A DNA stretch of 64,000 bases, taken from positions 11,781,692-11,845,691 of the forward strand of contig NC_087155.1 in assembly GCF_035594125.1 (NCBI RefSeq), read 5' to 3'. Shown piece after piece: positions 1 to 19,000 of this stretch. Below the pieces are notes generated by a model, which ran no database searches, was not told the origin of the DNA, and saw nothing but the letters and a program-made list of their open reading frames with translations. The translations under genes were made by a program, and so were the position numbers. Within the stretch, counting starts at the first letter, position 1. The number at the start of each line of letters is the position of its first letter. This DNA comes from Scylla paramamosain. Lineage: Eukaryota > Arthropoda > Malacostraca > Decapoda > Portunidae.

Positions 1-998
1 TTACTTGGCTAGCTATTCGGTTATTCGCACAGCATACCTTCTACATTTTTTCTAAACATGAATGGTTGTGATAACTTGCTTGAACGATTACTCAGGTTGG
101 CATATGACAAAGATTTATACCAGCATGATTCTTAAATACACTCATGTCGGAAGAGACTCTGTCATGGGAGGCCCTTTTGTCCTTAACTTTGCGGAATCAA
201 AAGTAGATTGTTAGATACGTGAGTTGTGTTTGTCGTTCGTCATCATGAAAGGAGACCAGTCATCACAGGAAGGCCAAAGGGAACCCGAGAATGGCCAGGC
301 AAGCAACATTCACTCTTCAAAGTGACGAGATGTTAAATCAAACATAAACGCACCGAATATCTAAACGCAACCATAAATTCAACCGAGCTGCATATGAAAA
401 CCGTTCAGCGCCAGTCACGGGCAATATTCAGTACAATGCAGCACAGCAACATAACATTGAGATTCATAAGCCATAACCATAAAGAATACTTAAGCCCTCC
501 GCTGTGGCTACAACCCATCACACCAACATTCACACCAAACTGACGCTAAAACAATTTGAAACGCTGACGAAAATGGCACCTTTCAGCATTGATTATAAAC
601 CTTACGGAAAGAGTAAAGTAAACAACAAAAAATAATAATAATAATAACATGAAGAAACCGACTAAAACATTTTAAATCATTCGGAACATGTAGAGTATCA
701 GATATCTGTAAGTCAGTTTTGCAAGAATAGAAAGAAGTCGACACCCATCCATCCAGATATCACGATGGGTCTATTTAACATATAGACTTGATGTTCTGAT
801 AGACAGGCGAACACTTTACTGCCTTTGTATCATGAGCATATCCGGAGTTACTGTATCATGACCGTATTCATAAGTCATACATGTATTCACCTCTCATATG
901 TGCGGACATTCTGAAGGTCCTGAAATTGACCGCCATTGACTGAACATAATCGTGTGGAATAAGTAATTTTTGTAAGCATTTATGGATCCTAGGTACAT

Positions 999-1000
<2 letters not shown>
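1..1000. other. Unique AT-rich DNA, no gene seen
   Basis: No frame gives a recognisable protein. The only repeat is a short AAT run near 631-646. No tRNA-like box pair or promoter cluster was noticed. Confidence 0.6.
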
Positions 1001-1069
<69 letters not shown>

Positions 1070-1080
1070 CGTGTGTGTGT
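1001..1080 (+). repeat. (GT)n microsatellite
   Basis: About 31 perfect GT units run to 1062, followed by an interrupted ATGTGTGC(GT)n end. Frames through it read CVCV or HTHT and are not genes. Confidence 0.97.
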
Positions 1081-1155
1081 CCCGAAAGTCTCCATATTTT
1101 TAAACATTCCTTTGCTGCCTCACTTCACGTCGCTCTTTACTTGTCTTCACTTCAA

Positions 1156-1182
1156 AGGTCAGGTCAGGTCAAAGTGAGGTCA
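1156..1182 (+). promoter_or_regulatory. Cluster of four AGGTCA half-sites
   Basis: AGGTCA occurs at 1156, 1161, 1166 and 1177, all in the same orientation. The first three overlap by one base (period 5), and the last pair is a direct repeat with a 5-base spacer. AGGTCA is the core half-site of nuclear receptors (in arthropods EcR/USP, HR3, FTZ-F1). It could equally be a small AGGTC pentamer expansion. No gene is attached. Confidence 0.3.
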
Positions 1183-1187
1183 TAAGT

Positions 1188-1246
1188 GGAGGAAGAGGAA
1201 GAAGGGGAGGAGAAGAAGGAGGAAGGGGAGGAGGAGGAGGAGGAAG
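1188..1246 (+). repeat. Polypurine GGA/GAA tract
   Basis: Fifty-nine consecutive purines made of irregular GGA and GAA triplets. Frames through it read poly-E. Confidence 0.85.
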
Positions 1247-1560
1247 TAAAGGGCCCGAGGTGGGTGGCAGACTGGCAGCGTGGCTCGGGTCGGGTCATTC
1301 TATATCGTTCGTTCATTAAAGTAATTGTTTGTGTGGCTGGCTGTGGTTGGGAGGGAAAGGGTCATTATCATTATTATTTTCCTCGGTAAGACCCCCGGTG
1401 GCTCCCTCAGTGAAGACGTCTTGTCTCTAATTGTACTCTATTTACATTCTGAGAGGGTTGGTCACGCGGTATGTTTGTTTTGGTTATTTTATTATTATTA
1501 TTATTTATTTTTTTATATAATATTAATAGCCGTATTTGTCGTTTTTCTATTGTTGCTGTT

Positions 1561-1823
1561 TTAATGATGATGATGGTGATGTTGATGATGATGGTGTGGT
1601 GATGAAGATGATGAGGAAGAGAAGGATGTTATTGTTGTTGTTGTTGTTATCGTTGTTTTTGTTTTTGTTTTTGTTGTTGTTGTTGTTGCTGTTGTTGTTG
1701 TTGGTGGTGGTGGTGGTGGTGTTCTTATTTTGCTGTTCTTGTTTCCATCTTCTCTTCCTCTTCCTCCTCTTTCTCCCCCTCCTCCTCCTCCTCCTCCTCC
1801 TCCTCCTCCTCCTCCTCCTCCTC
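1561..1823 (+). repeat. Compound trinucleotide repeat block
   Basis: In order: GAT-rich (about 1563-1610), TTG (about 1630-1702, with GTTTTT variants), GGT (about 1702-1722) and TCC (about 1780-1823). The mixed poly-L/V frames across it are not genes. Confidence 0.9.
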
Positions 1824-1977
1824 TTCTTGTCCTTCATTATTCCCCACTTCTCTGATCTGTGAATTGCTCAAGCCACAAAAATCACAGCAATACCCGGCCA
1901 TTATCTGCACATCCCTCGCTGACTGTTCCTTTGCCACCGCCATTACCAATACTATTTATAGCATTAGGTGGGTGCTT

Positions 1978-1979
<2 letters not shown>

Positions 1980-2069
<90 letters not shown>
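1980..2069 (+). repeat. (CT)n microsatellite
   Basis: About 45 uninterrupted TC units. The next 300 bases (to about 2390) are C/T-rich non-repetitive DNA with no recognisable gene. Confidence 0.97.
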
Positions 2070-2072
<3 letters not shown>

Positions 2073-2593
2073 ACTCTAACAGCAAAGTTCTTATTATCTT
2101 CACCACTTTCGCTCATCACCTTCTCAGCTACCTAATATATCAAGCTTTCCCCATCCCATCTCCCCTATCATCTACACCCACCATCACCACCCACCCTTAC
2201 TACTCCGCCTTGCCCGCCCACCCACCCATCACCCTCCCTCATAAACCATTACCTACCCTTGCCTACCGACCCTACCTATCGCTTAATCAATCGCCTCTCC
2301 TCCCTTCCTCCATCCTTTGCTCTGTTCCTTTCCTCTCTCCTCTCCTCTGCTCCCTTCACTGGTGCGCTTCCCATCACCCTTAGTAACCCATCACTGTTTC
2401 CCATTGCCATACAGTAGCTTCAAAAAATGCCTCCCTCTCCTCCCGTCATTATTATGCTGGAAGGAACGACTGAATTTGGCCTGACTTTATTGAATTGTTC
2501 TGAAGCTTCTCCTCCTCTTCCTCTGTGTCTGTGCTGTGCCGTGCGGGTCTTCCTTCCTGTGTTTCTGTCCTTGTTCCTTTCTCTTTCTTTGTT

Positions 2594-2598
<5 letters not shown>

Positions 2599-2667
<69 letters not shown>
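2599..2667 (+). repeat. (CT)n microsatellite
   Basis: About 34 uninterrupted units, preceded by degenerate TTTCTTTG motifs. Confidence 0.97.
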
Positions 2668-5029
<2,362 letters not shown>

Positions 5030-5458
5030 TTACTTGCATCATAAACATGTCAAGTTTTTGTTCCGCAGAAAACCAAATATTGTCATTATTATCATCGTTA
5101 GCATCATTATCATCATCAGAACAAGAACAATAACAGTGACAACAGCAACAAGCACAGGTGTACATTTTTTGGTTGGTTAGTTAAAAAAAAAAACGAAAAC
5201 TCCATTGTCTCCTGTACCGCCTTCCTTCCCCTTGTGTTTTTTTTCCCTCCTTCCTGTCTGGGTTTCTTTTATTCTTCCCTTTCTTTTTCTCGCTATTGAC
5301 TTTGCTATGAATGGCTTCCACGGCGAGTTTTGTGCGAGGTGTTCAGTTTAGTTTACTCTGTCACCGTCTCTCTGTTTTGTCTGTTTACCTCTGCACTCAT
5401 CCGTCTGTGGCTGTCTTTCTCGCCGTGTATACCTGTCCCTTAGTATTGATCTTTGATA

Positions 5459-6033
<575 letters not shown>

Positions 6034-6035
<2 letters not shown>

Positions 6036-7018
6036 CAGCCTCACCAAGCTCATAGTATACTAAGTCAATTTCCTCAGCTCCATTATGGTTATTTGCATTA
6101 CAAAATTACTCGCGGAGGAAGAACTGGAATTACATTGAGCACATTAGCATGAACATTGACATCCCCCTGGGGACCGCTTGGGTTATTCTCTAGGGGGATT
6201 AAGAATAAAAACCTGAAGATAAACTTTATCCAAAAAACTTTCCTCCCTTTTATGGAACAGAATTCAGAGGCAAAGTTACTGTAACTCTGTGTCGCCTCCC
6301 CTCAGCGGATGTCAAGGCGTGGCGCTGGGGCGAGGCCTGGCGTGGGATACAGCACCTTGGTCTCTGCATAACATTTATGAGCAAGTTTTCTGTTTGTTTT
6401 CAAAGAATCCGCAGTATTTTTTTTTATAGATTGGGAAGCGGCAGCAGTGTAGGAGTGTTTTTCGAGCGATCTTTATGTATGTTTATATAGAGAGAGACAA
6501 CTAAGTGGATGTATTTAATTGCAACTCCAATTAAATATTTCTTATCTTTTGTGATGACTAAAAAATTGTCATGTCATAGCTCGTCATTCCTCCTCTTGTT
6601 GGCATTCTAAGTGTATGTAGTTCTTCAGAATCTCAAAACTCACATAATTAATAAACTTCCACATTTAAATAAAAAAGAAAAAAAATTCTAAAGCTAGAAC
6701 TATATTTTATTTCTCGTGAACGTAAGTAATGACGGGCATTTGAGAAACATATTGCTCACTGCACCATTAAAAAGGGATGAAGACTGTGGAAAGGGTTTAG
6801 AAGAGAGTTACACAGTTAATCCTTTGCCAGAGGAAGCAACCCAACGAAGCAAGATTTAGTGAGCCGACCTTGTATTTAACACGGAGGCGCGGCGTGCGAG
6901 TTATCGTGACGCACGGCTGCAAATGAATGCGAAGGGTAAACGAAGCAAGCTGTTATGTTCGAGTAGCAGGAAGGATGAGTGATGCTTGAATTCGAAAAAA
7001 AATAAGTATAATAATAAA

Positions 7019-7049
<31 letters not shown>

Positions 7050-7233
7050 TGTTACTGAATTACTGTTTTAATTTATTTTTTCATGGATGAGATTCAGATG
7101 TTTTATTTGGCGTCGTTGCAAACATCCTTAGTAGCTTGAAAAGTCAGTCAGGATATGTATATGACTTGCAGTGGAGGGATGTATGTGCTCCACGTGTTAA
7201 ACTGCATAATGAAACACAGAATTCGTATTACTG

Positions 7234-7234
<1 letters not shown>
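6034..7234. other. Unique AT-rich DNA, no gene seen
   Basis: No open frame of note. A short (AATA)n/(AAT)n patch lies near 7010-7050. Confidence 0.55.

Positions 7235-7281
<47 letters not shown>
7235..7281 (+). repeat. (CA)n microsatellite
   Basis: About 23 uninterrupted AC units. Confidence 0.97.
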
Positions 7282-8050
<769 letters not shown>

Positions 8051-8151
8051 ATAGGGATGATAGTAGATATAGGCTGGTATATTTAATAGGCTACCACGTT
8101 TAAGTTTGTTGGCTTTTTGCAGCTTACCTTATGATCTTATGCTAACTTGTG

Positions 8152-8474
8152 TGAGTACAGCGTAATGAAGCATGTGTGTGGGTACAGTGTAATGGAGCAT
8201 GCATGGATACAGCGTAATGGAGCATGTGTGTGGGTACAGTGTAACAGAGCATGCGTGGATACAGCGTAATGGAGCATGTGTTTGGGTACAGTGTAATAGA
8301 GCATGCGTGGATACAGCGTAATGGAGCGTATGTGGGTACGGTGTAATATAACATGCGTGGGGGTTGGGGTACAGCGTAATGGAGCATGTGTGTGGGTACA
8401 GCGTAATGGAGCATATGTAGGTACAGGGTAATTGAGCATATGTGGGTACAGCGTAATGGAACATGTGTGGGTAC
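8152..8474 (+). repeat. Minisatellite of ~26-bp units with dimeric order
   Basis: Twelve units, 24-31 bp long, plus a partial one. Each is built on GGTACAGYGTAATGGAGCAT followed by a variable GTG tail. From about 8180 to 8330 two unit types alternate: one begins GATACAGCGTAATGG and the other GGTACAGTGTAAT with a GCATGCGTG end. This gives a ~52-bp higher-order unit. Minus-strand frames (LHYAVPTHM repeats) are translations of the minisatellite and not a gene. Confidence 0.93.
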
Positions 8475-8499
8475 AACATCTCAAAGCATCTCCATAAGT

Positions 8500-9060
8500 T
8501 ACTGGCTCACCTCTCTCCTTCCCCGTCCTTCACGCCCTCACCCTTTCTCCTCTCCCATACTCGCTGTCCTCTCCTCGCCTCTCGACCCCTGCCTCTCCCT
8601 ACGCGCACCTCACCTTTCCTCACGCTTTTCCCTACAGCGCTTACCCTTCCTTCCTCGCACCTTTCATCCCTCCTTCCCTTCCTCACTTCACACAGTGCAC
8701 TTTTCGCATCTCCTCCAAGTTTCACATCCTCCAGGACTTCTCACTCTTCTCTCTCTTCTCTCGCCACTTCCTTCCTCACGCTCCTATAATCTTCCCGCAC
8801 AGTTCTCGCCTCCCCTAACCCTTCACACCTTCCACGCCCTTTTATGCCCATTCCCTCCCTCTCCTCCCTTCCTTCCTCTCTCTTCCTCCTCTCCTAACTC
8901 ACCCCTTCTTCACACAGGCTTGCTCTCTCTCTTTCCTCCTCGGCGTCTCTCTTCCCACCACCACCGCCACTCACTCCTACGCCTCTCTCCGCCGTTAACT
9001 AATCCCTCTCACACACATACAAACTTACTCTTTCTCCCTTTCCCTTTTTTTCTCTCAGTC
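8500..9060 (+). other. Pyrimidine-rich unique DNA
   Basis: About 550 bp in which C and T greatly predominate on the plus strand without a fixed period. S/P/L-rich open frames here are compositional. Confidence 0.7.
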
Positions 9061-10148
<1,088 letters not shown>

Positions 10149-10355
10149 AGGACGATTAGACGGTTACAGGAGAAAAAAAAATATTGAAACTCCACAAAAA
10201 AATAAAAAGGGTGCGGGAGGCGGAATAGTGAGAAGCACGAGGGAGAATTAGGGGAGAGTGACGCAGTGATGAGACGGAAGGGGCGGAAGGAAGGAGAGAG
10301 AGTGAGGGGGGAAGAGAGACAGAAAGAGAGAAAGAGGAAAACACAGAGAAAGGAG

Positions 10356-10899
<544 letters not shown>

Positions 10900-10966
10900 T
10901 CAGTTCTTAGGAAAAGTAATTCAAATGTGCACAATGAAATGCAAACTTATTTGTATACCTCATGCG

Positions 10967-10968
<2 letters not shown>

Positions 10969-11049
<81 letters not shown>
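10969..11049 (+). repeat. (CA)n microsatellite
   Basis: About 40 uninterrupted units. Confidence 0.97.
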
Positions 11050-11051
<2 letters not shown>

Positions 11052-12030
11052 GGCGCAGTTTGTCTGGAGTAGCATATATTGTCTGGTTCTGGAAATCTGA
11101 GGTGAGGGAGTTGAGCGCAGAACAAGAGAAACGTTACTCCTCCGTCTCCATAATTGGAAGATATAAATATTGTTTTCGTTTTGATCATGCAGGGAAGAAA
11201 ATTTGGGATAATTATTCATCCTACAAATAATATATCCTCCTCCTTGTCTTCCTCTTCCTTCTCTTCCTCCTTCTCCAGCTTCACATCTTCCCTTTTCTTA
11301 TTCTTCCTTATTTCTGAATATTATCTTTTAGTAAGTGACATTGATAGAAAATAAATAATTTCATCCTTACAACGAGTACAAGCGAGAGAGTTTCCTTGGA
11401 TCGCCTTGAGGGAGAACAAATAATGCTGTTCGAACCCAAACCAGGTGAGGGCGGCGAGAGTCGGGAGAGGGAGGGAGAAAAGTGTGAGCCTGAGCGTGCC
11501 GAGGGGCGGGGCAGAGGAAGGAATGGGTCTAGGAGAGGGAGGAAGGATGGAGGAGGAGGAGGAGGGAGGGTGTGTGAATGAAGCAGTGTGGAAGTGTTGG
11601 AAGGGTTACGTCAGAGCGCCCCCGTGACCGCCAAGCCAGACTGAAGCTGGGATTATCAAGAAATTCATATATACAAATTTGCATATTAAGTGGAGGTCGA
11701 GGTCGAGAAGCGGGGAAGTCAGGAGAGAGGGAGAGGGAGAGAGAGAGGGCGAGGAAGGCAGCTTGAGGAAGGGGTATGGAAGAAAGGGGAGGGAAGGAAG
11801 CTGAGGTTGTAGCACTCAGGGATGGATTAGTTCAAGTCTGTAGGCATTTATTCCTGGTGTTAATCTGGACCACGGGGGATAAACATGGTGTTGTTTTAAC
11901 GCATTGTGCTGTAAATATAAATGTTCGCTGGTACGCACATCCCTGTGATTATTTAATTAGCATTTTAATGGAGGTTTATAAGAGCCATGTTTTGTGTTGT
12001 GAGTGAGGGCTTATCTTCCCACTCACACTC

Positions 12031-12033
<3 letters not shown>
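11050..12033. other. Unique then purine-rich DNA
   Basis: A TTCC-rich patch at 11235-11310 is followed by G/A-rich DNA at 11440-11800. GTTCGAACC at 11431 resembles a tRNA B box, but there is no A box at the right distance. Confidence 0.5.

Positions 12034-12118
<85 letters not shown>
12034..12118 (+). repeat. (CA)n microsatellite
   Basis: About 42 uninterrupted units. Confidence 0.97.
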
Positions 12119-13016
<898 letters not shown>

Positions 13017-13330
13017 TGAAATGTCTCAAACTTTATAAATGTTGCACAGGAAAATATGTTGTAATATAAAAATTAATAGTAAAAAAAAGGAACACTGGAA
13101 ACTGTAACTTCGTCGGCATAATGTACAAGTTAAGAGAAATGTTTTATCCTCTTCCACTCAACCCTTCAAAAAGAAAAAGAAAAAAAAGTTTACTAATATT
13201 CGTACGGAAAACACGTGAAGGCCGAAATGTATGAATAAATAAATATATAAACTAAATTAAAGACAGCAGATAAAAAAATAAACTACACTTTACAACTTTA
13301 GTCCCTCGATGTTCTAAACTTAAAAACGGC

Positions 13331-13469
<139 letters not shown>

Positions 13470-13995
13470 TCACCTTTTTTCTCACTTCCAATTGGTTTCC
13501 GCCACCAAAGTTTTGCATGACGTAAAAGCCGGAGATGGCAATTATTAGTTTATAATTGCTTTCGAAAATTGCTGTCGTGCCTGTCTGTTTCCCAGTCACT
13601 CTTAACCTTCATAACCAGGGCGAGTGTCGCAGCTAGGGCGGGAGTAGCGGCCGGGTCATCATGAGCAGCAACAGGAGCAACAGCAGACGGGGAAAGAGGA
13701 AGAAAAAATACTGGAAAAGTACGAACTGGATGGGAGAAGGCAGAGGGAAACGTGAAGGAGGGAGACGGCGAAGAGGAAGAAGAGATATAGTAGATGGAAA
13801 GGGAAAGAATGGTAAGGGAAAATGGGGGACGAGGACGAGGAGGAGGAGGAGGAGGAGGAGGAGGAGAAAGAGAGGAGAATGAGCTGGAGTACGAGGGCAA
13901 AATGGGGGAGGTAAGGGTAGCAGGAGAAAAAGTGAGATTGATGAGAGTGGATACGCAGAAAGAGTGAAGGTAGTGAGGGAGAAGAGGCGAGGGTG

Positions 13996-14001
<6 letters not shown>

Positions 14002-14074
<73 letters not shown>
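14002..14074 (+). repeat. (GA)n microsatellite flanking LINE 3' end
   Basis: About 36 uninterrupted units, followed directly by TGTGTG and the TAA tail of the truncated LINE copy. Confidence 0.95.
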
Positions 14075-14772
<698 letters not shown>

Positions 14773-14841
14773 TGGTGAGGGAGGAGATTGAAGAGGGAAA
14801 AAGTTTCGAGGGTTGGCGATAGGTAATGCAGTTTAGAGCAA

Positions 14842-14846
<5 letters not shown>

Positions 14847-14926
<80 letters not shown>
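14847..14926 (+). repeat. (GA)n microsatellite
   Basis: About 40 uninterrupted units. Confidence 0.97.
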
Positions 14927-14932
<6 letters not shown>

Positions 14933-15329
14933 GGTGAAGGGAGAATAATTTGTGTGAGAGAACAAGGAAAAAAGATAGGAAGCGAGGAAGGGATGGCCAG
15001 ACTTGTAAGGAGAAGAAGGTGGAGTGAGTGATTTGTGAGATGGATAAAGGAAGTGAAGGAAGGTGAGGGGGACGCTGGTGGTGGCGGAGAGGTGGTGGCA
15101 GCGCTGCAGGAATGGATGCAGGTGACGATGGTGGTTGTTGTTAGTGGTGGTGATGGCGGTAGTGAGGATAAATAATTCTTCCTGGTGAGCGAGTTCATAT
15201 TATTATATACCTCAGGCTCTCACTCTCTCTATCTCTTTCTTCACTTTCCCCTCCATCACCTCCTCACTTGTTCCCTCCCTTCATCCTTTCCTGCCTTCCT
15301 CGCTGCTCATCGTTCTGTAAACAAATATA

Positions 15330-15332
<3 letters not shown>
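14927..15332. other. Purine-rich then mixed DNA, no gene seen
   Basis: G/A-rich to about 15170, then C/T-rich up to the next CT array. No recognisable frame. Confidence 0.5.

Positions 15333-15419
<87 letters not shown>
15333..15419 (+). repeat. (CT)n microsatellite
   Basis: About 43 uninterrupted units. It lies opposite in strand sense to the GA array 400 bp upstream. Confidence 0.97.
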
Positions 15420-15420
<1 letters not shown>

Positions 15421-17080
15421 GCCCTGCTTATGTACAGTTCAAGGAAAATACGAAGAACATATAGCAAGAAGCGGCCGTGCGAGGCTGCCACTAGGTCCCT
15501 CTGAGTGGCCCAACCTCGGCATCACAATAACCCATTTGGAATTAAAAGGCTTAGTGAAAAACACGGTTAAATAAGGGCCTGTCGCCGCTCTAATGTCTGT
15601 TATTTGCGTAGTTAGAGGTGAGGTCCCGCGAGGGGCAGAGGGCAGGGGCAAGGAGGGGGTTAGAGGACTAGGGGTGATGAAGGGAGAGGGGCAAGGTGGC
15701 CGTGGAAGGGTGATCCGTCTCGTGGCCAGTGTGGGGACTTGGGTTTCTCAGTCCTCGGTTGAGTGAGTCTACACACGGCAGTCCTGACACCTCCGGCAAT
15801 AGAGGATTCACTAAATTGTTCTTATGTGTTTGCCATAGGGAGGAACAAAAGGAAGGGAAGTGGGTTCAATGACGAGGAATGCATTAAGTTATCACGGCAC
15901 GACGATTTGTAAAAAGTAATTTCGGTAGGCGTGCATTTAACAAAGAAACGGCTGGATGAATGTGACTTTTGGTTATATACGCCGTGTTGTTACTTACGAA
16001 CTGGAATTTCCTCAACATAATTGCAGACCAACAAACTAATTTCAGGTAGCAAGCGAAGGAAGGCCATTTATTAACAGCAAGATGAGTCGCCCCCACAATA
16101 CAACTTGACCACATCTGCATTGCGAGGAAGGTTATCTCTCCTCTCCCCACCTCCCCCTGAACACCTCCACGTCCCGGCCATCCTTCCCACTCCTATCCTC
16201 CACCCTTCCTTCCCTCCTGCATACCGCCATCTGCTGCCCTGTGTATGTCTGTCTGTGTGTGCGTACGTGGCCTCAGGATGATAACTCGTAAGAAAAAAAA
16301 GTGTGTTCCTAAAGAGTATCAAATTATAATGGGTAACTCAGGCACGCTCCCCCTTCCATCTTCCTGCCTTTATCCTTCTTTCCCTTCTCCCTTCCACAAC
16401 CCTTCCATCCTCCCACTATCATTACCCTTCCTCATCTGTTTCTTCACCGGGCCGTTTAATTTTCTTCCTGTTTTTATCCTCTTCCTTCTCCTTCCTCCTT
16501 ATTTTCTCTGCTCGATTGCCTTCTGTTGATTTTTTTTATTCCTATTTTCATTACGTGTTTTCTATCATTCTTGTGTGTGTGTGTTTTTTTTTCTCCTTTT
16601 TCTCTCTCTCTCTCTCTCCATTTCACTCCATGGACTTTTCCGTGAGCTCATTTTCAATCTCCTTTACTACATCTTCATTTCTTCCTTCTTCACTTCCTTC
16701 TCGTGCTTTCCTTCTTGTTGTATCTCCTTTTTCACCACCACCATCACCACCACCACCACCACCTCCTGCTCCTTCTTCGTCTATTCCTGCCCCGCGTCTT
16801 TCTCCTCTTCCTCCTTCTCTTCATGGATCAACATTAAGGAAGGAAAAGAACGACTGGTTGGGAAAGAAGAGTCGAGAGGAAGGTAGAGACTTACAAGGTT
16901 GGAGATAAGGATGAAAGAGCAGAGGGAACTAAAAACACAGCGGAAAAAAAAAAAGGACGCGAAACAAAGAAAGGAGAGAATAACGTGCGGGAAAAATGTA
17001 AAGAAAGAACAGCTGTTGATGAGACAAAATCACGCGTGAAATGTTAAGATGAAGATATTGATGGATAAAACAAAGGAGAG
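15420..17080. other. Unique DNA, no recognised gene
   Basis: Pyrimidine-rich at 16130-16230 and 16340-16830, with a CCA patch at about 16735-16765. It turns purine-rich after 16840. A minus-strand (A)nTCAA tract lies at 16526-16537. Confidence 0.5.
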
Positions 17081-17250
<170 letters not shown>

Positions 17251-17303
17251 ACAGCAAGCTAATGTGCAGTACAAATAACTATCCAGGTGAGCATAAGTAA
17301 ATA

Positions 17304-17439
<136 letters not shown>

Positions 17440-17497
17440 GTAATAAGGAAATAAACAAACAAGCAAATATACACAAAATGCGAACATGAAAAGGCAA

Positions 17498-17500
<3 letters not shown>

Positions 17501-17584
<84 letters not shown>
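17501..17584 (+). repeat. (GA)n microsatellite
   Basis: About 42 uninterrupted units ending in an A-rich stretch. Confidence 0.97.
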
Positions 17585-17585
<1 letters not shown>

Positions 17586-17849
17586 GAAAAAAAAAAAGAA
17601 ACACCACTCTCACAAAGGTATTCTTCTCCTGCGTCTGTGGTTGGCGTTCTGGGAGTCAATTACGGAGTCACTGTGGTATACGCGATGCAAGTTGGGGCAA
17701 GTTTACAGCGTGCATTTCCGCCGCGATCGGGATTGGGACGAATGTGTCACGTTTGCTGGTTGACGCCCCACTGATTGGGAGTCACATCTCATTTCCGGGA
17801 AGAAAGAATGGGATGGAAAACTTATTAGAAATCACTGGATGCTTCCTCT

Positions 17850-18169
17850 TTTTTTTTTTTTTCTTTCTTTCTTTCTTCTTCTTCTTCTTCTTCTTCTTCT
17901 TCTTCTTCTTCTTCTTCTTCTTCTATCTTCTTCTTCTTCTTCTTCTTCTTTCTTCTTCTTCTTCTTCTTCTTCTTCTTCTTCTTCTTCTTCTTCTTCTTC
18001 TTCTTCTTCTTCTTCTTCTTCTTCTTCTTCTTCTTCTTCTTCTTCTTCTTCTTCTTCTTCTTCTTCTTCTTCTTCTTCTTCTTCTTCTTCTTCTTCTTCT
18101 TCTTCTTCTTCTTCTTCTTCTTCTTCTTCTTCTTCTTCTTCTTCTTCTTCTTCTTCTTCTTCTTCTTCT

Positions 18170-18242
<73 letters not shown>

Positions 18243-18264
18243 TCTCTCTCTCTCTCTCTCTCTC
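17850..18264 (+). repeat. Long (TTC)n(CT)n polypyrimidine tract
   Basis: A T-run and TTTC steps lead into TTC repeats, which are pure from about 17951 to 18171 (~73 units). These pass directly into CT to 18264. The tract is pyrimidine-only on the plus strand from 17926 to 18236, about 310 bp. Frames read poly-S/F/L or R/K/E and are not genes. Confidence 0.97.
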
Positions 18265-18860
18265 ACCTCTTTTAAGTTAAACATATTTATTATTTCTTTA
18301 GAAGCACATATGAAAGAGGCAGTTGGAAGCTCCCTTGAAGAAAGCTGAAGGAATTTACTGATGAGTGCAGTGTTTCGAGTATGCCATCCTCTTTATCTGC
18401 GTAAGAAATACAAGGCACAAGGAGAGGCAAGGCGTACTCGTGCCCGTACGCGCCGCGCAACCCACAAGTGAGGCGCCGTAGAAATGTAAACACAGGACAC
18501 AATTTGGGAGAAGTAAATCACTGGTTCTTCATATAGACCCGAAGTTAAGAATGAAATTATATATACAAACCGGTAATTTCGAACCCAACCTTAAAAGACT
18601 GCCTCCGAAGTTGTAATTTGAAGGTAATAAAAGTAAAGTATTGCTAATCCTCCATAACGGCTGACACCGCTAACACTGATGGCCTTGTTCATAACTGAAC
18701 ACTCACTTCGTTAACTATCTTGTGAAACTAAAGATGCTCCTCCCCTTGTGCTTCTTATTTATATTGTTAGTAAAATATGTGACGCAAGATTTTTCACTGC
18801 CATTATATATCATTCGCACTATAATAATAGGATATATATAAGTATAAAATAGAGAAAATA
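18265..18860. other. Unique DNA, no gene seen
   Basis: No open frame of note and no repeat before the 20-bp minisatellite. Confidence 0.5.
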
Positions 18861-19000
18861 CAGGGATTGCTACGTGTATACAGGGAATGCCGCGTGTATA
18901 CAGGGACTGCCACGTGTATACAGGGACTGCCACGTGTATACAGGGACTGCCACGTGTATACAGGGACTGCCACGTGTATACAGGGACTGTCACATGTAAG
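18861..19000 (+). repeat. 20-bp tandem minisatellite, 7 units
   Basis: Seven head-to-tail 20-bp units of CAGGGACTGCCACGTGTATA. Units 3-6 (18901-18980) are identical. Units 1, 2 and 7 are edge variants. There are no spacers, so it is not a CRISPR array. Units 3-6 each carry CACGTG, and unit 1 keeps ACGTG. Confidence 0.96.

Noticed and set aside
8129..8484. Minus-strand repeat protein with LHYAVPTHM-type units
   Set aside because: All three minus frames are open because the minisatellite lacks stops. The amino-acid repeat mirrors the DNA unit.
11425..11440. tRNA gene suggested by GTTCGAACC
   Set aside because: No A box or cloverleaf at the required distance on either strand.
17825..18348. Long open frames of poly-R, K, E, S or F (up to 264 codons) across the TTC/CT tract
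   Set aside because: They are direct translations of the trinucleotide and dinucleotide repeats in every frame and strand. No non-repeat domain is present.
18570..18590. tRNA-like GGGTTCGAAAT on the minus strand
   Set aside because: No matching A box or stems nearby.
18861..19000. CRISPR array
   Set aside because: Units are directly adjacent with no spacers, and the surroundings are eukaryotic.
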